A DNA stretch of 13,368 nt from Candidatus Moraniibacteriota bacterium (GTDB lineage: Bacteria; Patescibacteriota; Minisyncoccia; CAIUEV01; JAHKAQ01), in NCBI GenBank assembly GCA_014729445.1, contig WJJX01000001.1, positions 1-13,368 of the forward strand, in the 5' to 3' direction. Shown here one piece after another: positions 1 through 7,399 of this stretch (positions are counted from its first letter, which is position 1; every line of letters starts with the position of its first letter). The notes under the pieces were generated by a model that was not told the origin of the DNA, ran no database searches, and was given only the letters and a program-made list of their open reading frames with translations. The position numbers and the translations under genes are program-made.

Positions 1-1
1 C

Positions 2-379
2 AACAAACCCAAAAGCATCAACCGACCGGCGGCGGCGGCCACCTGTATTTTAAAAAGACGCTTTCTGAAAAATTTAGCTTTTGAAAAAACCTTTTTAGTT
101 ACAGTCTATCTGACCGTATTTAACCTGTTCCTACTGGTTGATTTATATTTGCTTAAATCCATAAATCCAATCGGAGAGCTAATCGAAAACAGTTTTCTTT
201 TTAGAAACGATATCAAAATTTTATTTATAGCTCTAATCGGGCTGCCATTTGTAATAACAATTCTTTATTATATAGTTATCACCCTTAACAACTTGTTCAA
301 TGGTTCAAGATATAATCAAATAATCAAAATCAGAAACGAAATTTTCGACAAAAACAAAAATCTTCAATCGTATTTTTAA
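2..379 (+). CDS. C-terminal part of an unrecognised membrane protein (5' end outside window)
   Basis: The frame is open from the left edge, so the true start lies outside the window. The first internal start-like codon is a TTG at 149 and is probably not the real start. The visible 125 residues hold an Ala/Pro patch, a basic stretch and two hydrophobic segments, at about residues 34-53 and 73-97 of the fragment. A short polar, Lys/Asn-rich tail follows and ends at a TAA. The two segments look like a transmembrane hairpin at the C terminus of an integral membrane protein. I do not recognise the family and see no catalytic motif. The gene converges on the methyltransferase gene with only 9 nt between the two stop codons, and no terminator is visible between them. 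Confidence 0.6.
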   Translation, partial: NKPKSINRPAAAATCILKRRFLKNLAFEKTFLVTVYLTVFNLFLLVDLYLLKSINPIGELIENSFLFRNDIKILFIALIGLPFVITILYYIVITLNNLFNGSRYNQIIKIRNEIFDKNKNLQSYF

Positions 380-388
380 AAACCCACT

Positions 389-1057
389 TCAGACAGTCTT
401 TCTCGCAACACAATAAAGATTTACTTTCTCCTTTTTTCTTAAAGTATAACCGCTGTCTAGAATTTCCAAATTCGATGCTTGCAAAAAATCTTGCAGCTCT
501 TTGTTTTCCCATCGATACAAAAACCTCTCAAAAACAAACTTCTGCCTCTGATCTTTAAAAACGGAAAAACCCTGTTTTTTATCGCCCAGGTATTTCTTAA
601 ATCGCCTCAAATTAAGATTCCAGACCGTAATTATCAACACCCCGTTTTCTCTAAGCAGCATTACCAATCTTTCCAAAATTTTCTTTCGCTTTTCGCCTAA
701 AGGAAAATGATGAAAAACGCCAATTGAAAAAACAACATCGAAACTGTTTAGTTCAAACTTTCGATAATCCCTGAAAAAAACATCAATTTTTCTGAAATTA
801 CCTCCAGGATATTTCCGTTTTGCCAGTTTGATTAGTCGCTCGGAAACATCCACTCCCCAATAATCGACTCCGAAACCCGAAAGAAGCTGAATCAATCTTC
901 CGTTTCCGCATCCAAAATCCAAAACCTTATCGCCTTTTTTTAAATACGACTTAAAAATCCACAAGTCGCTCCAAAGAAACTTCCTGGTTTTTGAAAAATA
1001 TTGCGCCCCTAAATCGTAATTCGCTTGGCTGAATTTATAAATAGCTGATTCCTGCAT
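389..1057 (-). CDS. Class I SAM-dependent methyltransferase, Trm9/ALKBH8-like (candidate tRNA cm5U34 methyltransferase)
   Basis: Predicted 222-residue Rossmann-fold methyltransferase. SAM-binding motif I is LDFGCGNG (residues 46-53), the acidic loop after strand 2 is GVD (68-70), and motif IV with its following helix is FDVVFSIGVFHHF (106-118). Three features recall, from memory of the family, yeast Trm9 and the ALKBH8 methyltransferase domain. These are the N-terminal FSKTRKFLW segment (21-29), the SIGVFHH block with a following LLRENG turn, and a C-terminal ERFLYRWENKEL...SGY block (178-204). Those enzymes methylate cm5U34 to mcm5U34 in tRNA. The gene is divergent from elp3, whose product makes the cm5U precursor, which supports the assignment by context. 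I chose the ATG at 1057. The frame extends upstream to a TTG at 1126, but the added residues do not fit the family. No Shine-Dalgarno is present. No Trm112-like partner is visible here. The methyltransferase call is firm; the tRNA substrate is inferred. Confidence 0.85.
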   Translation of the reverse strand: MQESAIYKFSQANYDLGAQYFSKTRKFLWSDLWIFKSYLKKGDKVLDFGCGNGRLIQLLSGFGVDYWGVDVSERLIKLAKRKYPGGNFRKIDVFFRDYRKFELNSFDVVFSIGVFHHFPLGEKRKKILERLVMLLRENGVLIITVWNLNLRRFKKYLGDKKQGFSVFKDQRQKFVFERFLYRWENKELQDFLQASNLEILDSGYTLRKKEKVNLYCVARKTV

Positions 1058-1093
1058 AAAATTAAATCTAAAAATCAATAACTTATAGCCACT

Positions 1094-1121
1094 TTTACAT
1101 AAAAACAATAAAATGTATACC
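1094..1121 (+). promoter_or_regulatory. Possible promoter for elp3
   Basis: TTTACA (1094-1099) and TATACC (1116-1121) are separated by 16 nt, upstream of the elp3 ATG at 1177. The -10 match is imperfect. The intergenic region of about 120 bp must also hold a promoter for the divergent methyltransferase. On the minus strand a TATAAG lies about 27 nt before that ATG, but its -35 partner is poorly spaced. Confidence 0.3.
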
Positions 1122-1176
1122 CTCAAGCGAATCCTTATAGCCTTCTCTTGCCCTTACCGACAGATGTATTAAAGTA

Positions 1177-2814
1177 ATGCTTAAAGCAACCGCTTTAAAT
1201 TCAATCATGCAAAAAGCTATCCAAAACCTAATCACCCAAGCCCTTAAAGAAAAAATATTCGACGAAGAGGGCTTGAAAAAATTAAAGCGAAAAACCGCTA
1301 AAAAGTTTAAAGTTCCTTTTCCTCGGAACGAGGAAATCAGAAAAATTTATTTTAAACTAATAAAAAACAAAAAAATCAAACGCTCTAAACAATTCGAAAA
1401 CCTAATAATGCTCAAAAAAAGCAGATCCTTGTCCGGAGTATCGGTGGTAGCCGTATTAACCAAAAACCATCCCTGCCAAAACAACTGCCTTTACTGCCCG
1501 ACCGAAACAAAGATGCCCAAAAGCTATTTATCCAACGAACCAGCGGTCATGCGCGCCATTAGACTCAAATTCGATCCCTACAGCCAAACCCAAAAAAGAA
1601 TTTACGTTCTGGAATCAAACGGCCACGACGCTTCCAAAATCGAGCTTATAATAATGGGCGGGACCTTCTCGCATCTGCCTGAAAAATATCAATACTGGTT
1701 TGTTTTAAACTGTTTTAAAGCCTGCAACGATTCTTTGGACCAAAAAGCTTATCCTTGGAATCTAAGCTTAAAAAAAATAAAAAAACTCTTAACCAAAGAA
1801 AAGAAAAAAAATCAAAATGCCAAACATCGAATCGTCGGCCTGACTTTGGAAACCCGACCGGACACTCTAAATTTAGAAGAACTTTTAAAATATCGAGAGC
1901 TTGGATCAACGCGGGTTGAAATCGGGGTTCAATCAATTTACGACGATATTCTTAGAAAAAATAATCGCGGCCACTCGGTAAAAACCACTATTAAAGCAAC
2001 GAAACTCTTAAAATACCTGGGCTTTAAAATTAATTATCACATAATGCCGGGACTTTACGGTTCAACCCCCAAAAAAGATTTGCAAATGTTTCAATCATTA
2101 TTTAAAAATCCCCATTTTAAACCGGATATGCTTAAAATTTATCCCTGTGTCGTAACCGAAAACTCAGAGCTATACAACTTATACTTGAAAAAAAAATACA
2201 AACCCTGCACCAACAAATCGCTTAAAAAACTGCTTGTTAAAATCAAAAAAATCGTCCCCCGCTATGTTAGAATAACCCGTCTTATAAGAGACATCCCCAC
2301 CAACTCGATTATCGCGGGGCCGAACATTCCAAATCTAAGAGATTTACTTAAACGGGAAAACACCCCATGTTCCTGTATCCGCTGTCGTGAAATAGCTAGA
2401 AACAAACCGCAAAATAAAAAAGAAAAAATAATTTTACAAAGAACCGATTATATCGCCTCCAAAGGCAGGGAGATTTTTTTGGAATTCGTCGGCCAAAAAA
2501 CGAATTATCTGCATGCCTTTCTCCGCCTTAGAATAAACGATGAAAAAAACCCGCTAAAAGAACTTAGAAACTGCTCTATAATCAGAGAAGTCCATTCTTA
2601 CGGACTCGCCACTCCTATCGGAAAAAGGATTAAAAGGAGCTCTCAACATAAGGGATACGGCAAAAAATTAATCCGGGAAGCCGAAAAAATAACGCGAAAA
2701 GAATTTAAAATCAATAGAATAGCGGTTATCGCCGCCGAAGGTACAAAAAATTATTATCAAAAATTTCAATTCAAGACTCGCCAATTTTATATGCTTAAAA
2801 ATCTATCCGATTAA
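1177..2814 (+). CDS. elp3: Elp3: tRNA U34 carboxymethyl-modifying radical SAM / acetyltransferase enzyme
   Basis: Full-length Elp3 of 545 residues, similar to the roughly 550 of the eukaryotic catalytic subunit. It adds a carboxymethyl group, derived from acetyl-CoA, to C5 of wobble uridine. The N-terminal 80 residues are Lys-rich and likely bind tRNA. The radical SAM domain has a CX3CX2C cluster motif (C100, C104, C107). It is followed by EPAVMRAIR, DPYSQ, MGGTF (160-164), LETRPD (224-229), VEIGVQS (247-253) and YHIMPGLYGS (287-296). A CxCxxC site (C398, C400, C403) before CREI fits the family zinc site. The C-terminal GNAT domain has the acetyl-CoA loop QHKGYG (490-495) and the paired tyrosines Y526-Y527, both expected of an active enzyme. 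Bacterial Elp3 acts without the other Elongator subunits, and none are seen here. An alternative ATG at 1207 exists; neither start has a Shine-Dalgarno. The gene is divergent from a Trm9-like methyltransferase. Its stop overlaps the stop of the convergent small gene. Confidence 0.96.
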   Translation: MLKATALNSIMQKAIQNLITQALKEKIFDEEGLKKLKRKTAKKFKVPFPRNEEIRKIYFKLIKNKKIKRSKQFENLIMLKKSRSLSGVSVVAVLTKNHPCQNNCLYCPTETKMPKSYLSNEPAVMRAIRLKFDPYSQTQKRIYVLESNGHDASKIELIIMGGTFSHLPEKYQYWFVLNCFKACNDSLDQKAYPWNLSLKKIKKLLTKEKKKNQNAKHRIVGLTLETRPDTLNLEELLKYRELGSTRVEIGVQSIYDDILRKNNRGHSVKTTIKATKLLKYLGFKINYHIMPGLYGSTPKKDLQMFQSLFKNPHFKPDMLKIYPCVVTENSELYNLYLKKKYKPCTNKSLKKLLVKIKKIVPRYVRITRLIRDIPTNSIIAGPNIPNLRDLLKRENTPCSCIRCREIARNKPQNKKEKIILQRTDYIASKGREIFLEFVGQKTNYLHAFLRLRINDEKNPLKELRNCSIIREVHSYGLATPIGKRIKRSSQHKGYGKKLIREAEKITRKEFKINRIAVIAAEGTKNYYQKFQFKTRQFYMLKNLSD

Positions 2815-3065
2815 TCCCCCTTGCACTCCAACAACTGGCTTTCCAATTCATAAATCCTGTTTTGCAACTCCTGAACCGAGCTTCTCTCCTCATACAACAC
2901 AGAATTATATTTATAATCATTTTTTTCCATATAAGAAATACCAAACAACACAAAAACGTAAAGAAAAATTATAATAACAATAAGAATTTTATAAAATTGA
3001 TTGCTGGTGTTCAATTTGGAGACTTTTTTGGTTTTCTTTTTCTTTTTTTTCTTTTTTTTGACCAT
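2811..3065 (-). CDS. Small single-pass membrane protein with poly-lysine N terminus and short coiled coil
   Basis: Predicted 84-residue protein. Residues 3-11 are nine consecutive lysines, followed by more Lys/Thr/Ser. One strong transmembrane helix spans about 24-46, and a polar segment with heptad-like Leu/Ile spacing (57-81) suggests a short extracytoplasmic coiled coil. The architecture (basic cytoplasmic tail, one helix, coiled coil) resembles the FtsB/FtsL/DivIC group of small division proteins, but I see no diagnostic motif and do not assign that function. It is the last gene of a leftward cluster after atpC and a four-helix membrane protein, 49 nt downstream of the latter. Its stop codon lies in a shared TTAA with the convergent elp3 stop, so the genes overlap by 4 nt. 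The start is an ATG with no Shine-Dalgarno. The A-rich lysine run is a plausible site for polymerase or ribosome slippage. Confidence 0.7.
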   Translation of the reverse strand: MVKKKKKKKKKTKKVSKLNTSNQFYKILIVIIIFLYVFVLFGISYMEKNDYKYNSVLYEERSSVQELQNRIYELESQLLECKGD

Positions 3066-3114
3066 AATTCATATTTTTAATAATTAATTAATCTTGAGCA
3101 ATAAAATAATCCGT

Positions 3115-3483
3115 TCATTCAGTCAAAAAGAAAGCTTCGATTAAAAAAACCGAACAAAACAAAAGCGCCCCGTCCCACCAGGTCAAAATCCGAAAACCCT
3201 GCATCAATAAAATCCCGATAAAAAAAATAGAAAGCCAGATAGCCTGCCTAAAAGACAAACCGATTAGAACAAACAACAGTTCGTTATTCAAAAATTTCTG
3301 CCTCAATTTAAAACCGGACAGGGTAAATATTCCAACCAAAGAAAAAAACAAAGTTGCATAAAACAAAAAAAAACCTATAAATCCACTTTTAAAAGGATCG
3401 ACATAATAAACCACCATCATCCAAGAGATAAACGCCACAAAAGTAGCTAGAAACATTATATTCAAATATGACTTTAGAGTCAT
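3115..3483 (-). CDS. Four-helix integral membrane protein, conserved-hypothetical type
   Basis: Predicted 122-residue protein that is almost entirely hydrophobic. Helices lie at about 7-28, 34-57, 69-98 and 102-120. Polar signatures sit at the helix ends: YVDPFKSG (27-34) after helix 1, SFRQ (77-80) within the third hydrophobic region, and WWDG (102-105) before the last helix. From memory, proteins with this length and the combination of DP.KSG, SFRQ and WWDG are common in Patescibacteria and are uncharacterised. No catalytic or transport motif is apparent. It lies 44 nt downstream of atpC and 49 nt upstream of the small coiled-coil gene, so the three probably share one transcript. Start ATG at 3483; no Shine-Dalgarno. 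Confidence 0.8.
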   Translation of the reverse strand: MTLKSYLNIMFLATFVAFISWMMVVYYVDPFKSGFIGFFLFYATLFFSLVGIFTLSGFKLRQKFLNNELLFVLIGLSFRQAIWLSIFFIGILLMQGFRILTWWDGALLFCSVFLIEAFFLTE

Positions 3484-3527
3484 TTCTGTAATATTTTAAT
3501 TTTTTATAATCCCATTTAAGAAAACTT

Positions 3528-3965
3528 TTATTTTCTATTTTTGTGTTTTTTCAATACTTTAAGTTTAATCAATTCTCTCTTAAGTCGATTAGAGGCTTCG
3601 AGAAATTTAATCTCTGAAGTTGTTTTTCTCTCTTCCATTGCTTTTTTAGCTTCCTCAGTGGCTTTCAAAATCAACTCCTCGTCCAAATCTTCAGCTTTTG
3701 AGGCCATATCGGCAAAAACCCTAACACTATTATCATCCACTTCTAAAAAACCGTCATCTACCGCTAAAAAACAAAAGTCGCCTTCGTTTTTTTTGGTTAT
3801 ACAAATTTCTCCCGGCACGATCACGCCCACTAAAGATTCATGATTGGGAAGTATCGTAATCTGACCGACTAAAGTCGGTAAAGTTACTTTGCTTATCACA
3901 TCTTCATAAACAATTTTCTCCGGAGTTACTATTTTAAAATTGATTTCATTAAAACCTTTAGTCAT
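3528..3965 (-). CDS. atpC: F1 ATP synthase epsilon subunit
   Basis: Predicted 145-residue epsilon subunit of F-type ATP synthase, the central-stalk subunit that couples rotation and inhibits ATP hydrolysis. The N-terminal beta-sandwich (about 1-88) carries the family pattern: FKIVTPEKIVYE at 10-21, then LPTLVGQITILPNHESLVG (29-47), and a GFLEV strand at 72-76. The C-terminal part (about 93-140) is the expected helical hairpin, rich in Glu/Lys/Ala. The usual GGFLEV is DGFLEV here (Asp71), a minor deviation. The gene normally closes an atp operon. Here the upstream neighbour is a glycosyltransferase and no other atp gene is in the window, so it is detached and has its own predicted promoter. 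No Shine-Dalgarno precedes the ATG. Confidence 0.93.
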   Translation of the reverse strand: MTKGFNEINFKIVTPEKIVYEDVISKVTLPTLVGQITILPNHESLVGVIVPGEICITKKNEGDFCFLAVDDGFLEVDDNSVRVFADMASKAEDLDEELILKATEEAKKAMEERKTTSEIKFLEASNRLKRELIKLKVLKKHKNRK

Positions 3966-4015
3966 TCAATACTTGTTAAAAACTACTAATGCTAATTTAA
4001 ACTTTATCCAACTTC

Positions 4016-4044
4016 AATATAACTCAAATTTTCGATTATATCAA
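4016..4044 (-). promoter_or_regulatory. Predicted sigma70-type promoter for atpC cluster
   Basis: On the minus strand, TTGATA (4039-4044) and TATATT (4016-4021) are separated by exactly 17 nt. The predicted start of transcription is near 4010, giving a leader of about 45 nt to the atpC ATG. It lies in the gap after the glycosyltransferase stop, which supports independent transcription of atpC and the two membrane-protein genes. Confidence 0.6.
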
Positions 4045-4084
4045 GCATTAACGCCTTTAAAAGCCCGCCCGAATAGAATAAACT

Positions 4085-5275
4085 TTATTTATCCTGCAAA
4101 GTTTGCTCAAAAATTTTTATCGTCTCTAAAGCGGTTTTCCTCCAAGAAAAATCCACAGCCCGCGATTTGCCTTTTTTTGCCAATTCCCTCATTAAATCCT
4201 CATCCTTTAAAAGTTTAATCAACTTCTTGGAAAGATTGAGATAACTTCGATCATCGAAAAATTCCACGGCATCCCCACCCACCTCAATCAGGCTCGAATT
4301 TTTAGCACAAATTACCGGCTTGGCGCAAGCCATCGCCTCGACTACGGGAATCCCGAATCCCTCATAAAAACTTGGGAAAACAAAAATTTTCGAACCTCCT
4401 ATTAAAAAAGGCAGCTCCCTGGTTTTATAATGACCGGTAAAAATAATTTCATCCCTGTATTTGCTTCTAGCCACCTCTTCAAAAATCGGCTTATAAAGCC
4501 AGGCTCTGGCTCCGGCAATCACCAATTTAATATCCTTATTCTTCTTGTCATAAGCAAAATAATCTTTAACTCTATCAAAGGCTTTAACTAAACTCGTAAC
4601 ATTCTTTCTGGGCTGTAAAGCTCCGGCGTATAATATATAATCCTGCTTTAATTTGTATTTACGTTTAACCTCGGCCACCTTATCTTTATTGGAGGCATTT
4701 TCTAAATTAAACAACTCTTTTTTATAACCATGATAAACAACCGAAATATCATTGGGGGACCTTTCATAAAAACGGATGATGTCTTTTCTAGTATTTTGCG
4801 AAACCGCGATAATTTTATAAGCTCTTCTAATCGCCAGTCCGCTAAACAAAGTTAATAAAATTCGATCCTTTAAATTAAAATATCGGGGAAAGATTTTAAA
4901 AGCCAGATCGTGGATGGTAACGACAAATTTAGTTTGTTTGGGTTTCAAAAAAGGAACCGTCTGCAAAGGCATCCACAAAATATCAGGCCTGTCTTTAAAC
5001 AGCAAAAAAGGCAACTTGAGCTGAGTCCAGAAAAAGGGAAAAGTCGAGGTAATAATTCTATAATTAGGGTAAATTTTAAATTTTAACTGCGGGTTCAATT
5101 CACCCTTTAAATAAATATAATACAAATTATCTTTATCGTATTTCCCTAATTTGTCTAAAACATTCTTAATATAAATTCTGGTTCCATCAACTCTGTCGTA
5201 ACATAAATCAGCGGCATCGATCGCTATTTTCCTTTTTTTCTTTGAAGATTTCACCTTTTTCGCTTTTCCCAACAT
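4085..5275 (-). CDS. GT4-family (GT-B fold) glycosyltransferase
   Basis: Predicted 396-residue glycosyltransferase that likely transfers a sugar from a nucleotide-sugar donor to an envelope glycan or lipid; substrate unknown. The N-terminal acceptor domain begins after a Lys-rich tail (4-16) with IAIDAADL and a GTRIYIKNVL helix (31-40). It also contains VTIHDLAF (119-126) and the AVSQNTRKDI helix (157-166). The donor domain starts near 213 with ILYAGALQPRKN (214-225). It holds the EX7E signature in EGFGIPVVE (E305 and E313), followed by AMACAKPVI. No signal peptide or membrane helix is evident, so it probably acts at the cytoplasmic face. The start is 8 nt after the xseA stop, so the two are probably cotranscribed, although no functional link is known. 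The nearest downstream gene, atpC, appears to have its own promoter. Confidence 0.92.
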   Translation of the reverse strand: MLGKAKKVKSSKKKRKIAIDAADLCYDRVDGTRIYIKNVLDKLGKYDKDNLYYIYLKGELNPQLKFKIYPNYRIITSTFPFFWTQLKLPFLLFKDRPDILWMPLQTVPFLKPKQTKFVVTIHDLAFKIFPRYFNLKDRILLTLFSGLAIRRAYKIIAVSQNTRKDIIRFYERSPNDISVVYHGYKKELFNLENASNKDKVAEVKRKYKLKQDYILYAGALQPRKNVTSLVKAFDRVKDYFAYDKKNKDIKLVIAGARAWLYKPIFEEVARSKYRDEIIFTGHYKTRELPFLIGGSKIFVFPSFYEGFGIPVVEAMACAKPVICAKNSSLIEVGGDAVEFFDDRSYLNLSKKLIKLLKDEDLMRELAKKGKSRAVDFSWRKTALETIKIFEQTLQDK

Positions 5276-5283
5276 ATTAAAAT

Positions 5284-6738
5284 TTACTTATTTTCACTTC
5301 TCTTTATTATTTTTTTAATCCGCGTTTTCAATTCTCCATCGTAAATTTTTACCTCCAATACGTCGTCAACCAAAAGTCGGTCAACCGACTTAATCACCTC
5401 TTCCCCCTTCATAACAATACTGTAACCCAATTTTAACTGTCTTCTGGGATCATTATTTAAAATAGCACTTTCAGCTCTTTGGACAAAATCAACCCTGTCT
5501 TTAAGGTTGGCCTCAAATGTTTTTTCTAAAATATCCTGATTAATCTTCAAATTTTCCTGCTCCTGTTTAATCCGATAACTTAACTTTTCAAAACCTCTCT
5601 TAATGGTATCTTCATAATTCCTAAAATTTTCCAAAATCCTAAGAAAACTGCTTTTCAAAGCGTTAGCATATTCATTAACCCAAACATATTTTTGATTTAG
5701 CATATAATCAAATTCATTTAAGATAATGTTTTCCCATCTGGCAACTTTTTCCCTGGTTTTAGACCAATTTTCGCTAAGCTTTTTAGCGGCGGCAGTCGGA
5801 GTGGAAGCCCTAAAATCACTTACCAAATCGGCAATCGTTACATCGCCTTCATGACCAACCCCGCAGATTACCGGAATCTTGGAAGCCCTGATTTTTCTGG
5901 CCAACTCCTCATTATTAAAAGCCTGCAGACTTTCCCAGCTGCCTCCCCCTCTGATAAGAACAACTGCGTCAAAAAAAGAAGATCTTTTGTTAATCAGCTC
6001 CAGAGCTCTTATTAAATCAAAAACCGCCCTTTGGCCCTCGACTCTCGCGTCAACAAATTCTATCTTAAACCCGAAGTTACCGATATTCATATTAAAATCA
6101 TTAATCGCCTCTCCATGTCTTGAAGTAATAAGAGCGATTTTTTCCGGAAAAAAAGGGACTTCTTTTTTAATTTCGGCTTCAAACAAACCTTCCCTTTCCA
6201 ATTTCTTTTTCAATTCCTCAAAAGCCTTCATCAGCGCTCCCTCTCCCACCAGCTCTATCGACTTGACTTGAAAACTTACACTGCCGGTACGTTTAAAAAT
6301 CTGCATAAATCCGTCCACCACAAGCTCCAGACCCTCTTCAATTTCAACTCCGCAAACCTTGATCACATTCGCCCAAACAAAGCAGTTCATAGTACTGTCA
6401 AGCGTTGAATCCTTTAAAGTAAAAAAAGAGTAATTTCCTCTATGCTGCACTTTTCCCACTTCGCCTTTTACTCGAACTTGAATATTCTCCAGATTGTCGT
6501 TAACCAGATTCAAGAACTGCCCCACTGAAAAAACCTTTTCCTTCTTTTCTTTTTTTTCTTTTTCGCCTTTCTTTTCTATTAAGACTCTATATCGTTTGTT
6601 CTTTTTGGGAACTGGTTTTTTTTTCTTTGTCTTTTGCTTTATCTTTATCTTGGTCTTTCTATCGACCGCCTCCTTTTCTTTAAAACTCGATTCAAATAAA
6701 GGCAAAACCTGATTTCCATCGCTCTTCTTTTTGGGCAT
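5284..6738 (-). CDS. xseA: Exodeoxyribonuclease VII large subunit with a long Lys-rich N-terminal tail
   Basis: Predicted 484-residue large subunit of exonuclease VII, which degrades single-stranded DNA in repair and recombination together with many copies of XseB. The OB-fold starts near residue 69 (FSVGQFLNLVN) and runs through GEVGKVQHRGNYSFFTLKD (92-110). The catalytic domain has IALITSRHGEAI (201-212), the RGGGSWESL loop (263-271), GVGHEGDVTIADLVSD (293-308) and the conserved ASTPTAAA (311-318). A coiled-coil region (about 320-420) and a C-terminal QLKLGYSIV segment follow. The first 68 residues are an unusual extension dominated by Lys and Glu, with no alternative ATG before the OB-fold. 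The ATG at 6738 is the only good start. An AAAGGAG lies 27 nt upstream, too far to act normally. No xseB is visible in this window. Confidence 0.95.
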   Translation of the reverse strand: MPKKKSDGNQVLPLFESSFKEKEAVDRKTKIKIKQKTKKKKPVPKKNKRYRVLIEKKGEKEKKEKKEKVFSVGQFLNLVNDNLENIQVRVKGEVGKVQHRGNYSFFTLKDSTLDSTMNCFVWANVIKVCGVEIEEGLELVVDGFMQIFKRTGSVSFQVKSIELVGEGALMKAFEELKKKLEREGLFEAEIKKEVPFFPEKIALITSRHGEAINDFNMNIGNFGFKIEFVDARVEGQRAVFDLIRALELINKRSSFFDAVVLIRGGGSWESLQAFNNEELARKIRASKIPVICGVGHEGDVTIADLVSDFRASTPTAAAKKLSENWSKTREKVARWENIILNEFDYMLNQKYVWVNEYANALKSSFLRILENFRNYEDTIKRGFEKLSYRIKQEQENLKINQDILEKTFEANLKDRVDFVQRAESAILNNDPRRQLKLGYSIVMKGEEVIKSVDRLLVDDVLEVKIYDGELKTRIKKIIKRSENK

Positions 6739-6782
6739 AAAGATTTAATAAATTCAAACTTATAACTCCTTTAGCTTAACAA

Positions 6783-6810
6783 ATTTTAAAAAATTAAAAA
6801 ACTCTCTCAA
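6783..6810 (-). promoter_or_regulatory. Predicted promoter for xseA and glycosyltransferase
   Basis: On the minus strand, TTGAGA (6805-6810) and TAAAAT (6783-6788) are 16 nt apart, within the 115-nt gap between the C39-like gene and xseA. The predicted transcript start is about 38 nt before the xseA ATG. An AAAGGAG (6766-6772) falls inside the leader. Confidence 0.5.
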
Positions 6811-6853
6811 GCCCGGCCAGATTTTATTTAAACTTAAGCCCGTTTTAAAAAAA

Positions 6854-7366
6854 TCAAAATCTTTGTTTAAATAAACGATAACTTCTAAAAGGATATTTAT
6901 TGATATACTCTTTTCTTCCAGTCCAGGGATCTATAATATAACGTTTGCCGTTTTCTATAATTCTTAAAACAAAATGCTGGCTTCTTCCCATCCAAACCTC
7001 CTTAATGCTTGGAGAATAGGTCGGCATATGATTAATATCGTAATCCCTGCCGTTATAATCCAATCCCAAGGCTTTAGCCGCCTGAGGACTTTTTACCAGA
7101 TCTTTATAAAACCCGCCATTATTTTTTAAAATTTCATTGACTTCATCCGGTCTTTTATGCACCATCATCCCAAGAGATGTTATAAAACAGCCATGAGTTC
7201 CAATAGTCGTACGCCCGAATCCCAATCTGAGATTTTTCCACCTGGGATCTCTCTGCCAAAAAATCGAATATTCCTTTTTGTTATCTTCCAAAACCAGATA
7301 CTGAATCAACTCGTTCTCCGGGATTTTATATTTTCTGTTTTTATATACAAAGGTCACGTAATCCAT
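6854..7366 (-). CDS. C39-like (papain-fold) cysteine peptidase domain protein
   Basis: Predicted 170-residue protein. After a roughly 30-residue N-terminal segment it has FWQRDPRWKNLRLG (36-49), then TTIGTHGCFITSLGMM (53-68), with the probable nucleophile Cys60 and the upstream Gln38. KRPDEVNEILKNNGGF follows (71-86). Further on are SQHFVLRI (129-136) with His131 and IIDPWTG (144-150) with Asp146. This ordered Gln/Cys/His/Asp set is the pattern of the C39-like (C39_2) peptidases seen in cell-wall or phage-related hydrolases and in uncharacterised bacterial proteins. Catalytic residues appear intact. There is no signal peptide, so it should be cytoplasmic unless exported another way. It is the third gene of a leftward cassette, 33 nt after a two-helix membrane protein gene. 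The target is unknown. Start ATG at 7366 with no Shine-Dalgarno. Confidence 0.82.
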   Translation of the reverse strand: MDYVTFVYKNRKYKIPENELIQYLVLEDNKKEYSIFWQRDPRWKNLRLGFGRTTIGTHGCFITSLGMMVHKRPDEVNEILKNNGGFYKDLVKSPQAAKALGLDYNGRDYDINHMPTYSPSIKEVWMGRSQHFVLRIIENGKRYIIDPWTGRKEYINKYPFRSYRLFKQRF

Positions 7367-7399
7367 GGTTATATTTAAAGTTTAAACTCAAACAAATTC

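Noticed and set aside
1058..1126. Upstream extension of the methyltransferase to a TTG at 1126
   Set aside because: The 23 added residues are hydrophobic and basic and unlike the family start. The ATG at 1057 gives a normal N terminus.
3940..4218. 92-codon plus-strand frame across the atpC promoter region
   Set aside because: It overlaps the ends of two solid minus-strand genes and has no family features.
5879..6271. 130-codon plus-strand frame opposite xseA
   Set aside because: It is antisense to the conserved XseA catalytic domain and rich in Ser/Leu, as expected for a shadow frame.
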